Source of the DNA: Xanthobacteraceae bacterium
GTDB lineage: Bacteria; Pseudomonadota; Alphaproteobacteria; Rhizobiales; Xanthobacteraceae
DNA length: 64,000 nt
NCBI GenBank assembly: GCA_029239875.1
Contig: JARBUD010000007.1
Span: forward strand, 1-64,000
Reading direction: 5' to 3'
Below are positions 26,712 through 34,157 of the stretch, piece after piece. The position numbers were made by a program, and so were the translations under genes. Within the stretch, counting starts at the first letter, position 1; the number at the start of each line of letters is the position of its first letter. The notes under the pieces are model-generated. The model was not told the origin of the DNA, searched no databases, and saw only the letters and a program-made list of their open reading frames with translations.

Positions 26712-28307
26712 TCAGTGGGCCGGGTGGAATTCGCCGAGCATCTTCCGGCTGGCGTTGTAGCCGGTCAGTCCGCTCATGAAGTTGCCGGGCCAATTGCCCA
26801 CGCCGCACATGAAAAGACCCTCGATCGGGGTCGTGTAGTTCGAGCATCCCGGCATGGGGCGTGCGTCGAAGATGCGTCCGGGCACGATGTCGCCATGGGC
26901 GCCGTTGCCCTCGGCCATGCCGTAGTTTCGCTCGAGATCGACGGGCGTGTAGACGCTGATGCCGTCTATGATGTCCTTGATGTTGCCAATGTTCCGGCTG
27001 AGCGTCTCGACGACGGCATTGCCGAGCGCCTCGCGCTGGTCGTTCCAGCTTCCCTCGGCCAGATGATAGGGTGTGCCGCGCACGCTCAGGCTCATGAAGT
27101 GGCAGCCGGGCGGGGTCATGTCGGGATCCGCGGCCGACGACACCACGCCCGAGATCGTCACATGCGGCGACCAGCGGCCCATGACGGCTTCGTTGTAGCT
27201 CTCCTGAAGCACGTCGATGCTGGGGACCACGCGGAAGTTCGTGCCGAGAAACTGGGCGTTCTCCTCGTCGGTCTCGGCGCGGTTGAAGCGCGGCGTTCCC
27301 TTGAGCGCCAGGTGCACCTTGGAGGAGGAGCCATGCATGGTCAGCTTCCTGGCCCGCTCCTCGATGTCCTGCGGAAGCTGGTTCGCCGGCACCAGCTTGG
27401 TCAACACCGTCTTCGGGTTGATGTTCGCCAGCACGCGCGGAGCCTCGATCTCCTCGCCGCTCTCCAGCACGACGCCCTTCACCTTGCCGTCGTCGCAGAG
27501 AAGCTCGCGCACCGGCGATTCAAGGCGGATCTCGACGCCCAAGCTCTCATTGGCCCGGGCCATGGCCTTCGTGACCGCACCCACGCCGCCGATCGGCGAC
27601 GCGTTCTTCATCATCAGCTCGTTGCTCTCGAAGACCACACCGCCGCGGCGCATCGTTTCTTCCTGCAGCGGCCGCTGCAGCAATATGTAGCCGCTACCCG
27701 GCGTGCGGGGGCCGACGAGATTGGTCGCCATTGCGGTGCCGGCCAGAAACGCCTTCAGCCAGGGCGATTTCAGGTGGCGGTCCAGCACGTCGCTGACGCT
27801 GCCGAACATCACGAGGTTGAAGGCCTCCTTGTCGGCCGGCTCCTTGAAGCGCGCCGCAACCTCTTCCAGCGAAGGCGCGGGGTCGTAGAACGACACGCCC
27901 ATCTTCCTCGCCACGTCCTGGTAGAACTGCATGACGTCGGCGAAGCCCTGCATGTCGCCGGGCGCGGCAAGCCGCTCCATCTCTGCCCGGCGGCGCTCGC
28001 GCTCCGGCCACATGACCAGCGCATCGCCGTTGGAAAACAGCGTCAGCGAGTTGAGCGCAGGATGGGTCAGCCTCAGCCCGTGCTTTGCCAGCTCCATGTC
28101 GCCGGCGATACGCGGATCGAGGCTGTGGCAGGAATTGGCGATGCTGCTGCCGCGATAGCCCGGGAATACCTCCTCGGTGATGCAGGTGCCACCGACCTGA
28201 TAGCTCCGCTCCAGCATCAGCACCTTCAGTCCCGCCCGCGCGAGATAGAAACCCGCCACCAGCCCGCTATGGCCGGCACCTACGATGATCACGTCATATT
28301 TCGACAT
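26712..28307 (-). CDS. PYROXD2/phytoene desaturase-like FAD-dependent oxidoreductase
   Basis: 531 residues, COG1233-type. Dinucleotide-binding GAGHSG (10-15) at the N-terminus (MSKYDVIIVGAGHSGLVAGF) and an FAD C-terminal motif GLFMCGVGNWPGNFMSGLTGYNAS. The closest named relatives are PYROXD2-like proteins and bacterial carotenoid-desaturase-like enzymes; bacterial members in catabolic clusters dehydrogenate diverse hydrophobic or cyclic substrates. Start at 28307 chosen by homology. With a cupin and an NTF2-like partner on either side, it is the probable core redox enzyme of the cluster; substrate unknown. Confidence 0.78.
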   Translation of the reverse strand: MSKYDVIIVGAGHSGLVAGFYLARAGLKVLMLERSYQVGGTCITEEVFPGYRGSSIANSCHSLDPRIAGDMELAKHGLRLTHPALNSLTLFSNGDALVMWPERERRRAEMERLAAPGDMQGFADVMQFYQDVARKMGVSFYDPAPSLEEVAARFKEPADKEAFNLVMFGSVSDVLDRHLKSPWLKAFLAGTAMATNLVGPRTPGSGYILLQRPLQEETMRRGGVVFESNELMMKNASPIGGVGAVTKAMARANESLGVEIRLESPVRELLCDDGKVKGVVLESGEEIEAPRVLANINPKTVLTKLVPANQLPQDIEERARKLTMHGSSSKVHLALKGTPRFNRAETDEENAQFLGTNFRVVPSIDVLQESYNEAVMGRWSPHVTISGVVSSAADPDMTPPGCHFMSLSVRGTPYHLAEGSWNDQREALGNAVVETLSRNIGNIKDIIDGISVYTPVDLERNYGMAEGNGAHGDIVPGRIFDARPMPGCSNYTTPIEGLFMCGVGNWPGNFMSGLTGYNASRKMLGEFHPAH

Positions 28308-28375
28308 TTCTGCCCGTCTCAATCTCGGCCAGCGTCGCCAGCGCGACGACACCGCAAGGGTCAAAATCCGATTGA

Positions 28376-28753
28376 CTACAGCGGCTTGATGGTGCGGGAG
28401 GCGATCCTCCAGCCCATGGGCGTCCTTTTCAGGATGTCGGTGTACTCGGCGGCGGCCATCGACTTGTCCGCCCGCTGGGACAGCGCCTTGCATAGCGCCT
28501 TGATGGTTCCATTCTCGCCGTCAGACAGTAGCAGGTTGGTAATGTGGTGGCTGAGGGACGGAGCCGGAAAATTCCTGAACGCGGCCTGCAGCTCTTCCAG
28601 CCCATTGGCGGTGAGGCGCCCCGGATTGCTGAACTGAATGTCGTCAGCAAAAACCTCGCCCATCCGGTCGTATTCTTTGGAGTCGAGGATGTATGCGACC
28701 TTGTTGAGGATGTCCGTGATATCGATTCTGTCGATCTCGGCAATTCGTGCCAT
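28376..28753 (-). CDS. NTF2/SnoaL-like small protein
   Basis: 125 residues with the cone-shaped NTF2 fold pattern: an N-terminal helix (DITDILNKVAYILDSKEYDRMGEVFADDIQF), PGRLTANGLEELQAAF, and LSHHITNLLLS, ending GWRIASRTIKPL. Family members are ring hydroxylase small subunits, isomerases or dehydratases (scytalone dehydratase, limonene epoxide hydrolase, SnoaL). His-His in the fourth strand is a common polar-pocket position. Located between the IclR regulator and the FAD enzyme, hence likely acts on the same substrate. Confidence 0.75.
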   Translation of the reverse strand: MARIAEIDRIDITDILNKVAYILDSKEYDRMGEVFADDIQFSNPGRLTANGLEELQAAFRNFPAPSLSHHITNLLLSDGENGTIKALCKALSQRADKSMAAAEYTDILKRTPMGWRIASRTIKPL

Positions 28754-28773
28754 ATCGCTACTTCCGTAAGTTT

Positions 28774-29583
28774 CTAGGATGTTTCGGAAAACTCGGCGGC
28801 GACACGCTTGGTCGCCTCGATCACGGCGGCCAGACGCTCCTGGCCGAAACGGTGATCGGGGATGACGGCGGCAAGGGCGCCGACCAGCTTGCCCCGAATG
28901 AAGACGGGAGCCGCCACGGCCCAGGAACCGCCGGTGGATTCATGATGGCTGAACCCGTAACCCTGCGTCCGGGTCAGCGCCAATTCCGCCTTCAATTCCT
29001 CGACGGTCCGGCTCCCCTGACCGGGAATATCGAAACTCTGCAAGTCTCCGAGAATGTCGTCGACGTCCTCGTCCGTGCTGAAGGCCAAGAGCACCTTGCC
29101 GGCGGCGCCGCGGTAGATCTTGCCCCGCTCGCCGGTCAGCCGGACACGCCGGACCAGCTGGCTGGACTCGGCTGAATCGATGCAGAGGCGGTCATCTCCC
29201 AACTGCACGAAGAAGGCAGACGTCTCGTCCAGTTCGGAGCACAGGCCGCTAGTCGATTCCGCTGCGAGCATCCGCAGAGGAGCCCACCGATCCGTCTGGT
29301 GCAGCAGGGTCGTCAGGGCCAGCCCCGGCACATACCGGTTGTTGCTTCCCTGAGCGGCAAAGCCGTGAGCCACCAGCGTCCCGAGCAGTCGCGACGCCGT
29401 GCTCACGCTGATGTTCGCCGCGGCGGCCATCTCGGAGAGGTTTCTGCCCTTTCGGTCCAGGGCCGATAGCAGGGCGAGCGCACGGGCCACCGAGCGCACG
29501 CTGCCAGACTTGTCGTCGCTGCCCGACTTGTCTTCGTTTTCCATGTAGCGAAAACCCATTTTCATTTTTAGGCTAAGAGCCAT
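28774..29583 (-). CDS. IclR family transcriptional regulator
   Basis: 269 residues: an N-terminal winged helix-turn-helix (SVRSVARALALLSALDRKGRNLSEMAAAANISVSTASRLLGTLV) and the C-terminal IclR effector domain with YRGAAGKVLLAF and GSWAVAAPVFIRG. Likely senses a small organic acid or aromatic compound and controls the downstream minus-strand genes. Start uncertain: ATG 29583 has AAGG upstream, while ATG 29544 (MENEDKSG) looks the more natural protein start. A palindromic operator sits just upstream (29610-29635), suggesting autoregulation of the whole cluster. Confidence 0.88.
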   Translation of the reverse strand: MALSLKMKMGFRYMENEDKSGSDDKSGSVRSVARALALLSALDRKGRNLSEMAAAANISVSTASRLLGTLVAHGFAAQGSNNRYVPGLALTTLLHQTDRWAPLRMLAAESTSGLCSELDETSAFFVQLGDDRLCIDSAESSQLVRRVRLTGERGKIYRGAAGKVLLAFSTDEDVDDILGDLQSFDIPGQGSRTVEELKAELALTRTQGYGFSHHESTGGSWAVAAPVFIRGKLVGALAAVIPDHRFGQERLAAVIEATKRVAAEFSETS

Positions 29584-29609
29584 AGCTCCGCCTTGTCAAC
29601 CGATTTCCT

Positions 29610-29635
29610 CTCTACGGAAATACGATTCCGCAGAG
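29610..29635. promoter_or_regulatory. IclR operator candidate
   Basis: Inverted repeat CTCTACGGAA - 6 bases - TTCCGCAGAG, 9 of 10 arm positions matching, 26 bases before the IclR gene start. The GGAA...TTCC core resembles sites bound by IclR-family regulators. The rest of the 263-base gap to the MarR gene shows no further feature. Confidence 0.6.
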
Positions 29636-29846
29636 TGGAAACTTTTGATCAAAGATCAGTTCGGAGCCGATGTCTGGTTCCGAGGTCGGCGTCTACAGTG
29701 GATTCGACCTAGCTGATCGCCCTTGGCGTGGTCCGACAGCGCTGGAAACCTATGTTCGGGCGCTCGTCGCAAGGTCGCTGGAGTGAGGGCGGCCGGAACA
29801 GATACTCAACGGCGCGCAGGGGATTTCAGCGGCCGCGTGTGAAACG

Positions 29847-30377
29847 TCACGAGTCGCCGTCGATGCTGGCGATCAGCTTGCGCAACAAAGCCGCGAGCAT
29901 TTGCCGTTCCCCTGCGCTGAGAGGTTCCAGAAACTTCAGCTCATTCGCCATATCGGCCCGAAAGGCCTCTTCGGCCCGGACGATACCCTCCCGGGTCAGG
30001 ACGACGTGCACGCTGCGCCCGTCGCGCGGCGCCTTCTCACGTCGGATCAGGCCCGCCTTCTCGAGACGATCGAGGCGATGCGTGAGGCCGCCGGAGGAGA
30101 GCATCAGCGACGTGTAGAGCTCGGTCGGCGTCAGCCGGTAGGGCGGGCCGGAGCGACGCAGCGTTGCGATCACGTCGAACTCTCCACGATCGAGGTCGAA
30201 CGCGGCGAAGGTCGCTTCGATACTGGGGCTCACGAGATTCGACAGCCGCTTGGCTCGACCAAGGATCGACATGGGCTCCGTGTCGAGATCGGGAAGCTCG
30301 CGCGCCCATTGCGCGCGGAGCCGGTCGACATGGTCGGCTATGGCCTGCCCGTCATGCTCTGTCGCCACATCTATCAT
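29847..30377 (-). CDS. MarR family transcriptional regulator
   Basis: 176 residues. Winged helix region FDVIATLRRSGPPYRLTPTELYTSLMLSSGGLTHRLDRLEKAGLIRREKAPRDGRSVHVVLT (about 75-140) is typical; long N- and C-terminal helices form the dimer. GGAGG lies nine bases before the ATG at 30377. Divergent from a cupin-glyoxalase pair; two palindromes around that promoter are its probable binding sites, so it likely represses both directions and responds to a small electrophile or phenolic ligand. Confidence 0.88.
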   Translation of the reverse strand: MIDVATEHDGQAIADHVDRLRAQWARELPDLDTEPMSILGRAKRLSNLVSPSIEATFAAFDLDRGEFDVIATLRRSGPPYRLTPTELYTSLMLSSGGLTHRLDRLEKAGLIRREKAPRDGRSVHVVLTREGIVRAEEAFRADMANELKFLEPLSAGERQMLAALLRKLIASIDGDS

Positions 30378-30432
30378 GGGTGCGCACCTCCATCGACCGG
30401 TCGGAAAGCCGCCGCGTCGGCACAGTGCGATA

Positions 30433-30450
30433 TATCTCGACGAGAAGATA
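30433..30450. promoter_or_regulatory. MarR operator site 1 (upstream of the -35 element)
   Basis: TATCTCGACGAGAAGATA has the perfect core TCTCG-A-CGAGA and TATCT/AGATA ends. Its centre lies about 51 bases upstream of that of site 2, close to five helical turns. Confidence 0.6.
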
Positions 30451-30456
30451 GATAGC

Positions 30457-30485
30457 TTGACACGAAGGTAGCTCGATGAGATATA
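30457..30485 (+). promoter_or_regulatory. sigma70-type promoter of the cupin-glyoxalase operon
   Basis: A perfect -35 hexamer TTGACA (30457-30462), a 17-base spacer, and GATATA (30480-30485) as the -10. The -10 overlaps MarR site 2 and the -35 follows site 1 by six bases, an arrangement suited to repression. The cupin start codon is 46 bases downstream. Confidence 0.7.
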
Positions 30486-30501
30486 TCTTCTCGTGAAGAT
30501 A
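30484..30501. promoter_or_regulatory. MarR operator site 2 (overlapping the -10 element)
   Basis: TATCTTC-TCGT-GAAGATA, a perfect 7-bp inverted repeat sharing TATCT/AGATA ends with site 1. It overlaps the last bases of the -10 element and the start of transcription. Confidence 0.65.
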
Positions 30502-30530
30502 CTTTTCCGCCGACCACGAAGGAGAATCCG

Positions 30531-30866
30531 ATGCTCGCAGTCCTTCGCCATCAAGACCCCCTGCCGGGCGCAAGCCGCACCGTCCGCTTCGAAGGGCGCG
30601 ATTACGGAAGCCAGGTGTCGATCTTCCTGGTCGACGCGGACCCCGGCCGTGGCGTCGCGCTGCATGTGCACCCCTATCCGGAGACCTGGGTCGTGAAGAA
30701 GGGAGAAGCCGAATTCACGGTCGGGAACGAGAAGACCAGGGCTTTTCCCGGCGACATCATCGTGGCCGCCGCCCATGTCCCGCACCGGTTCGAGAATGTC
30801 GGTGCCGGCAGGTTGGAGCTCGTGTGCATCCACCCCAATGAAACGTTCGTCCAGGAATTCCTGTGA
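30531..30866 (+). CDS. small cupin-domain protein (MarR-linked)
   Basis: 111 residues, one cupin barrel. Ligands His45, His47, Glu51 (HVHPYPETW) and a second-motif histidine in HVPHRFENVG. AAGGAG lies about seven bases before the ATG. Proteins of this class bind Fe, Mn or Zn and act as dioxygenases, isomerases or storage-type binders; no specific reaction is identifiable. The downstream glyoxalase-fold protein follows after 34 bases, and both are likely induced together by release of MarR. Confidence 0.8.
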   Translation: MLAVLRHQDPLPGASRTVRFEGRDYGSQVSIFLVDADPGRGVALHVHPYPETWVVKKGEAEFTVGNEKTRAFPGDIIVAAAHVPHRFENVGAGRLELVCIHPNETFVQEFL

Positions 30867-30900
30867 CGGGAACTCGCCGATAGCTCGTGAGGAGAGAAGA

Positions 30901-31320
30901 ATGTCCAAGATGATTTTTGTGAACCTGCCGGTGAACGACCTCGATGCCGCAACCCGTTTCTACGAAGCGATCGGCTGCACGAAGAACCAGCAGTTCAGCG
31001 ACGGTAATGCAGCCTCGATGGTCTGGTCGGACGCCATCACCTTTCAGCTGCTGACGCTCGACTTCTTCAAGACCTTCGCGCCGAAAGCGGTCGCCAACAG
31101 CCGGGACACCGTCGGCGCCCTCATCGCGCTCTCGCGCGACAGCCGCGCAGAGGTCGACGCCATCACGGAGGCCGCCGCTTGCGCGGGCGGCAAGGCGGAT
31201 GTGCGGGAACGCCAGGACATGGGATTCATGTACGGCCGCGCTTTCGAGGATCCCGATGGCCATGTCTTCGAGGCGGTGTGGATGGATATGGAAGCGGCAT
31301 CCAGCGAGATGGGCGCCTAG
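30901..31320 (+). CDS. VOC/glyoxalase-fold protein
   Basis: 139 residues, vicinal oxygen chelate fold: MSKMIFVNLPVNDLDAATRFYEAIG opens the first beta-alpha-beta unit and FEDPDGHVFEAVWMD is the typical closing motif with a metal-ligand Glu. GAGGAG precedes the ATG. Members include glyoxalase I, ring-cleavage dioxygenases and resistance proteins; this PhnB/YitT-like short form is often annotated lactoylglutathione lyase without evidence. Its regulation with a cupin by MarR suggests a detoxification role. Confidence 0.8.
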   Translation: MSKMIFVNLPVNDLDAATRFYEAIGCTKNQQFSDGNAASMVWSDAITFQLLTLDFFKTFAPKAVANSRDTVGALIALSRDSRAEVDAITEAAACAGGKADVRERQDMGFMYGRAFEDPDGHVFEAVWMDMEAASSEMGA

Positions 31321-31426
31321 ATCGGCCCGCGCGATCCGCGATCATCTATGACGTCGCCGCCCGTGGCTCATGGGCGGTGGCAATCCGCGGGCAAGGCGCG
31401 TGAGCGCCCCGCTCTTCATCTGATCT

Positions 31427-31449
31427 AATAGTCAAACAGTATGACTATT
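31427..31449. promoter_or_regulatory. operator candidate upstream of the sugar operon
   Basis: AATAGTCA - 7 bases - TGACTATT is a perfect 8-bp inverted repeat 85 bases before ytfQ. It is the only strong palindrome in the 214-base gap, stands out as AT-rich, and its TAGTCA half-sites suit a GntR/FadR-type regulator such as the one encoded inside the operon (36159-36881). Binding is inferred. Confidence 0.55.
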
Positions 31450-31534
31450 CAGGCCCATCTCCCTGTGGCATAAATTGCCGGCCGGAAAGCGCTCGCCAGT
31501 GGCGCGACGGCAGCACCCCACGGGAGAAACGCCA

Positions 31535-32500
31535 ATGAATTTCAAGGCTTTGTTGCTCGCGACCGCCTTCTCCGGCGCGCTCGTCTCCGCTGGCGTCCAT
31601 GCCGCGGACCTCACCATCGGCTTCTCGCAGATCGGCTCGGAATCGGGCTGGCGCGCCGCCGAGACCACCGTCTCCAAGGCCGAGGCCAAGAAGCGGAACA
31701 TCAATTTCAAGATCGCCGACGCGCAGCAGAAGCAGGAGAACCAGATCAAGGCGATCCGCTCCTTCATCGCCCAGGGAGTGGACGCGATCTTCCTCGCGCC
31801 GGTCGTCTCCACCGGCTGGGATTCGGTGCTGAAGGAGGCCAAGGAGGCCAACATCCCGGTCGTCCTGCTCGACCGCGACATCGACCCCTCGGGCAAGGAC
31901 CTCTATCTCACCGCCGTCACCTCCGACAGCGTGCATGAGGGCCGCGTCGCCGGCGAATGGCTGGTGAAGACGGTCGGCGCCAAGCCCTGCAACGTCGTCG
32001 AACTGCAGGGCACGGTCGGCGCCAGCGTCGCCGCCAACCGCAAGAAGGGCTTCGAGGAAGGCATCGCCTCCGCGCCGAACGTGAAGATCGTGCGCAGCCA
32101 GACCGGCGATTTCACCCGTGCCAAGGGCAAGGAGGTGATGGAGAGCTTCATCAAGGCCGAGGGCGGCGGCAAGAACATCTGCGCGGTCTACGCCCACAAT
32201 GACGACATGATGGTTGGCGCCATCCAGGCGATGAAGGAAGCCGGCCTCAAGCCCGGCTCCGACGTGCTGACCGTCTCCATCGACGCCGTGCCGGACATCT
32301 TCAAGGCCATGGCGGCGGGCGAGGCCAACACCACGGTGGAGCTCACCCCGAACATGGCTGGCCCGGCCTTCGACGCCATCATCGCCTACAAGGCGAAGGG
32401 CACCGTGCCGCCGAAGTGGATCCAGACCGAATCCAAGCTCTACACGGCCGCCGACAACCCGCAGGCGATCTACGATTCCAAGAAGGGCCTCGGCTACTGA
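31535..32500 (+). CDS. ytfQ: galactofuranose/arabinofuranose ABC transporter substrate-binding protein (YtfQ-like)
   Basis: 321 residues. Signal peptide 1-23 (cleavage after VHA), then a ribose-binding-protein fold starting DLTIGFSQIGSESGWRAAET. Long blocks such as PCNVVELQGTVGASVA, GDFTRAKGKEVMESFIKAE, YAHNDD and VELTPNMAGPAFDA match E. coli YtfQ, which binds D-galactofuranose and, more weakly, L-arabinofuranose. Given the arabinose/galactose oxidation enzymes downstream, the ligand here is probably the furanose form of one or both. A GGGAG site precedes the ATG. A 15-bp hairpin follows the gene, probably giving more receptor than transporter. Confidence 0.9.
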   Translation: MNFKALLLATAFSGALVSAGVHAADLTIGFSQIGSESGWRAAETTVSKAEAKKRNINFKIADAQQKQENQIKAIRSFIAQGVDAIFLAPVVSTGWDSVLKEAKEANIPVVLLDRDIDPSGKDLYLTAVTSDSVHEGRVAGEWLVKTVGAKPCNVVELQGTVGASVAANRKKGFEEGIASAPNVKIVRSQTGDFTRAKGKEVMESFIKAEGGGKNICAVYAHNDDMMVGAIQAMKEAGLKPGSDVLTVSIDAVPDIFKAMAAGEANTTVELTPNMAGPAFDAIIAYKAKGTVPPKWIQTESKLYTAADNPQAIYDSKKGLGY

Positions 32501-32541
32501 GCGGGCACGCCGCGGGCCATTCGCCCACGGCACCTGTCCCG

Positions 32542-32580
32542 CCGTGGCGGGCCGGCCTCCCTCCCGCCGGCCCGCCACGG
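32542..32580 (+). other. 15-bp perfect hairpin after the binding-protein gene
   Basis: CCGTGGCGGGCCGGC (32542-32556) and its exact complement (32566-32580) with a 9-base pyrimidine loop lie in the 107-base gap between ytfQ and ytfR. No T-run follows. Hairpins at this place in sugar ABC operons commonly protect the binding-protein message or partly stop transcription. Confidence 0.75.
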
Positions 32581-32607
32581 AATCCTGCCGCTGCTTCCGA
32601 GACCGCC

Positions 32608-34146
32608 ATGCATCCGACCGACGGCTCCACCCTGCTCGAACTCACCGGCTTCTCGAAATCCTTCGCCGGCTTCGTCGCGCTGGACAAGGTCGACTTCACC
32701 CTGCGCCGCGGCGAGATCCATGCGCTGCTCGGCGAGAACGGCGCGGGCAAGTCGACGCTGATCAAGGCGATGACCGGCGTCGTCGCCCGCGACGCCGGCA
32801 CCATGCGGCTGGAGGGCGCCGAGATCGCCCCGCGCTCCGCCGGCGAGGCGACCAGGCTCGGTATCGCCACCGTCTACCAGGAGGTCAATCTGGCGCCGAA
32901 CCTGTCGGTGGCGAAGAACCTCTTCCTCGGCCGCCAGCCGACCCGGTTCGGCTTCGTCCGCGAGGGCGAGATGCGCCGGCGCGCCGACGCGCTGCTCGCC
33001 GAGTTCGGCCTGTCCATCGACGTCGCGGCGCCGCTGGAGACCTATTCGGTCGCCATCCAGCACATCGTCGCCATCGCCCGCGCGGTCGACCAGTCGGCCC
33101 GCATGCTCATCCTCGACGAGCCCACCGCCAGCCTCGACGCGCATGAGGTCGAGGTGCTGTTCACCGTGATGCGCCAGCTCAAGGCCCGCGGCATCGGCAT
33201 CGTCTTCGTCACCCACTTCCTCGACCAGGTCTATGCGATCTGCGACCGCATCACCGTGCTGCGTAATGGCCGCCTCGCCGGCACCGCGCCGATCGCCGAG
33301 CTGCCGCGCATCGACCTCGTGCGCATGATGCTCGGGCGCGAATTGAGCGCCGCCACCGCCCAGCGCCCTCCCCGCACGGCGCTAGCCGAGGCCGCGCCCG
33401 TCGCCGTCTTCGAGGACTTCGGCAAGACCGGCTATGTCGCCCCCTTCGACCTGACGCTTCGCGCCGGCCATGTGGTCGGCCTCGCCGGCCTGCTCGGCTC
33501 GGGCCGCACCGAGACCGTCCGCCTCGTCTTCGGCGCGGAGCGTGCCGATTGCGGCAGCGCCGAGGTGGACGGCAGGCGCGTCGCCATCTCCTCGCCGCGC
33601 GAGGCGATGCGCCTCGGCTTCGGCTACTGCCCGGAGGAGCGCAAGACCGAGGGCGTCGTCGCCGACCTCACCGTGCGGGAGAACATCGTGCTGGCGCTAC
33701 AGGCAAAGCGTGGCCCGATGAAGCCGCTGCCGCGCCGCGAGCAGGACGAGATGACGGCCAAGTTCATCCGCCTGCTCGACATCCGCCCGCCCGACCCGGA
33801 GCGTCCCGTCGGGCTGCTCTCCGGCGGCAACCAGCAGAAGGTTCTGCTTGCCCGCTGGCTCGCCACCGCCCCGCGCCTGCTCATCCTCGACGAGCCGACG
33901 CGCGGCATCGATGTCGGCGCCCATGCCGAGATCATAGGCCTGATCCGCGACCTCTGCGCCGAGGGGATGGCCCTGCTCGTCGTCTCCTCCGAGCTCGAGG
34001 AGATCGTCACCTATGCCGACGAGGTCGTCGTGCTGCGCGACCGCGCCCATGTCGCCCGCCTCACCGGGGACGAGGTCGACGTGCCCGCGATCCTCGCTGC
34101 CATCGCCGCCGATGCGTCCGCGCCGGCCGCTGCGGCGCCGATGTGA
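32608..34146 (+). CDS. ytfR: sugar ABC transporter ATPase, two ABC domains (YtfR-like)
   Basis: 512 residues, two fused ABC modules. First: Walker A GENGAGKS (about 44-51), Walker [13 protein letters not shown]. Second: degenerate P-loop GLLGSGRTE, signature [16 protein letters not shown], Walker [16 protein letters not shown], which is normal for the CUT2 family. Matches YtfR of the galactofuranose importer. Start at 32608 (MHPTDGSTLL); the longer frame runs through the hairpin. No strong ribosome site is visible before the ATG. Confidence 0.9.
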   Translation: MHPTDGSTLLELTGFSKSFAGFVALDKVDFTLRRGEIHALLGENGAGKSTLIKAMTGVVARDAGTMRLEGAEIAPRSAGEATRLGIATVYQEVNLAPNLSVAKNLFLGRQPTRFGFVREGEMRRRADALLAEFGLSIDVAAPLETYSVAIQHIVAIARAVDQSARMLILDEPTASLDAHEVEVLFTVMRQLKARGIGIVFVTHFLDQVYAICDRITVLRNGRLAGTAPIAELPRIDLVRMMLGRELSAATAQRPPRTALAEAAPVAVFEDFGKTGYVAPFDLTLRAGHVVGLAGLLGSGRTETVRLVFGAERADCGSAEVDGRRVAISSPREAMRLGFGYCPEERKTEGVVADLTVRENIVLALQAKRGPMKPLPRREQDEMTAKFIRLLDIRPPDPERPVGLLSGGNQQKVLLARWLATAPRLLILDEPTRGIDVGAHAEIIGLIRDLCAEGMALLVVSSELEEIVTYADEVVVLRDRAHVARLTGDEVDVPAILAAIAADASAPAAAAPM

Positions 34147-34157
34147 GGGAGGTGGGA

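Noticed and set aside
30164-30471. Small plus-strand open frames overlapping the MarR gene
   Set aside because: Antisense shadows without ribosome sites; the MarR frame explains the sequence.
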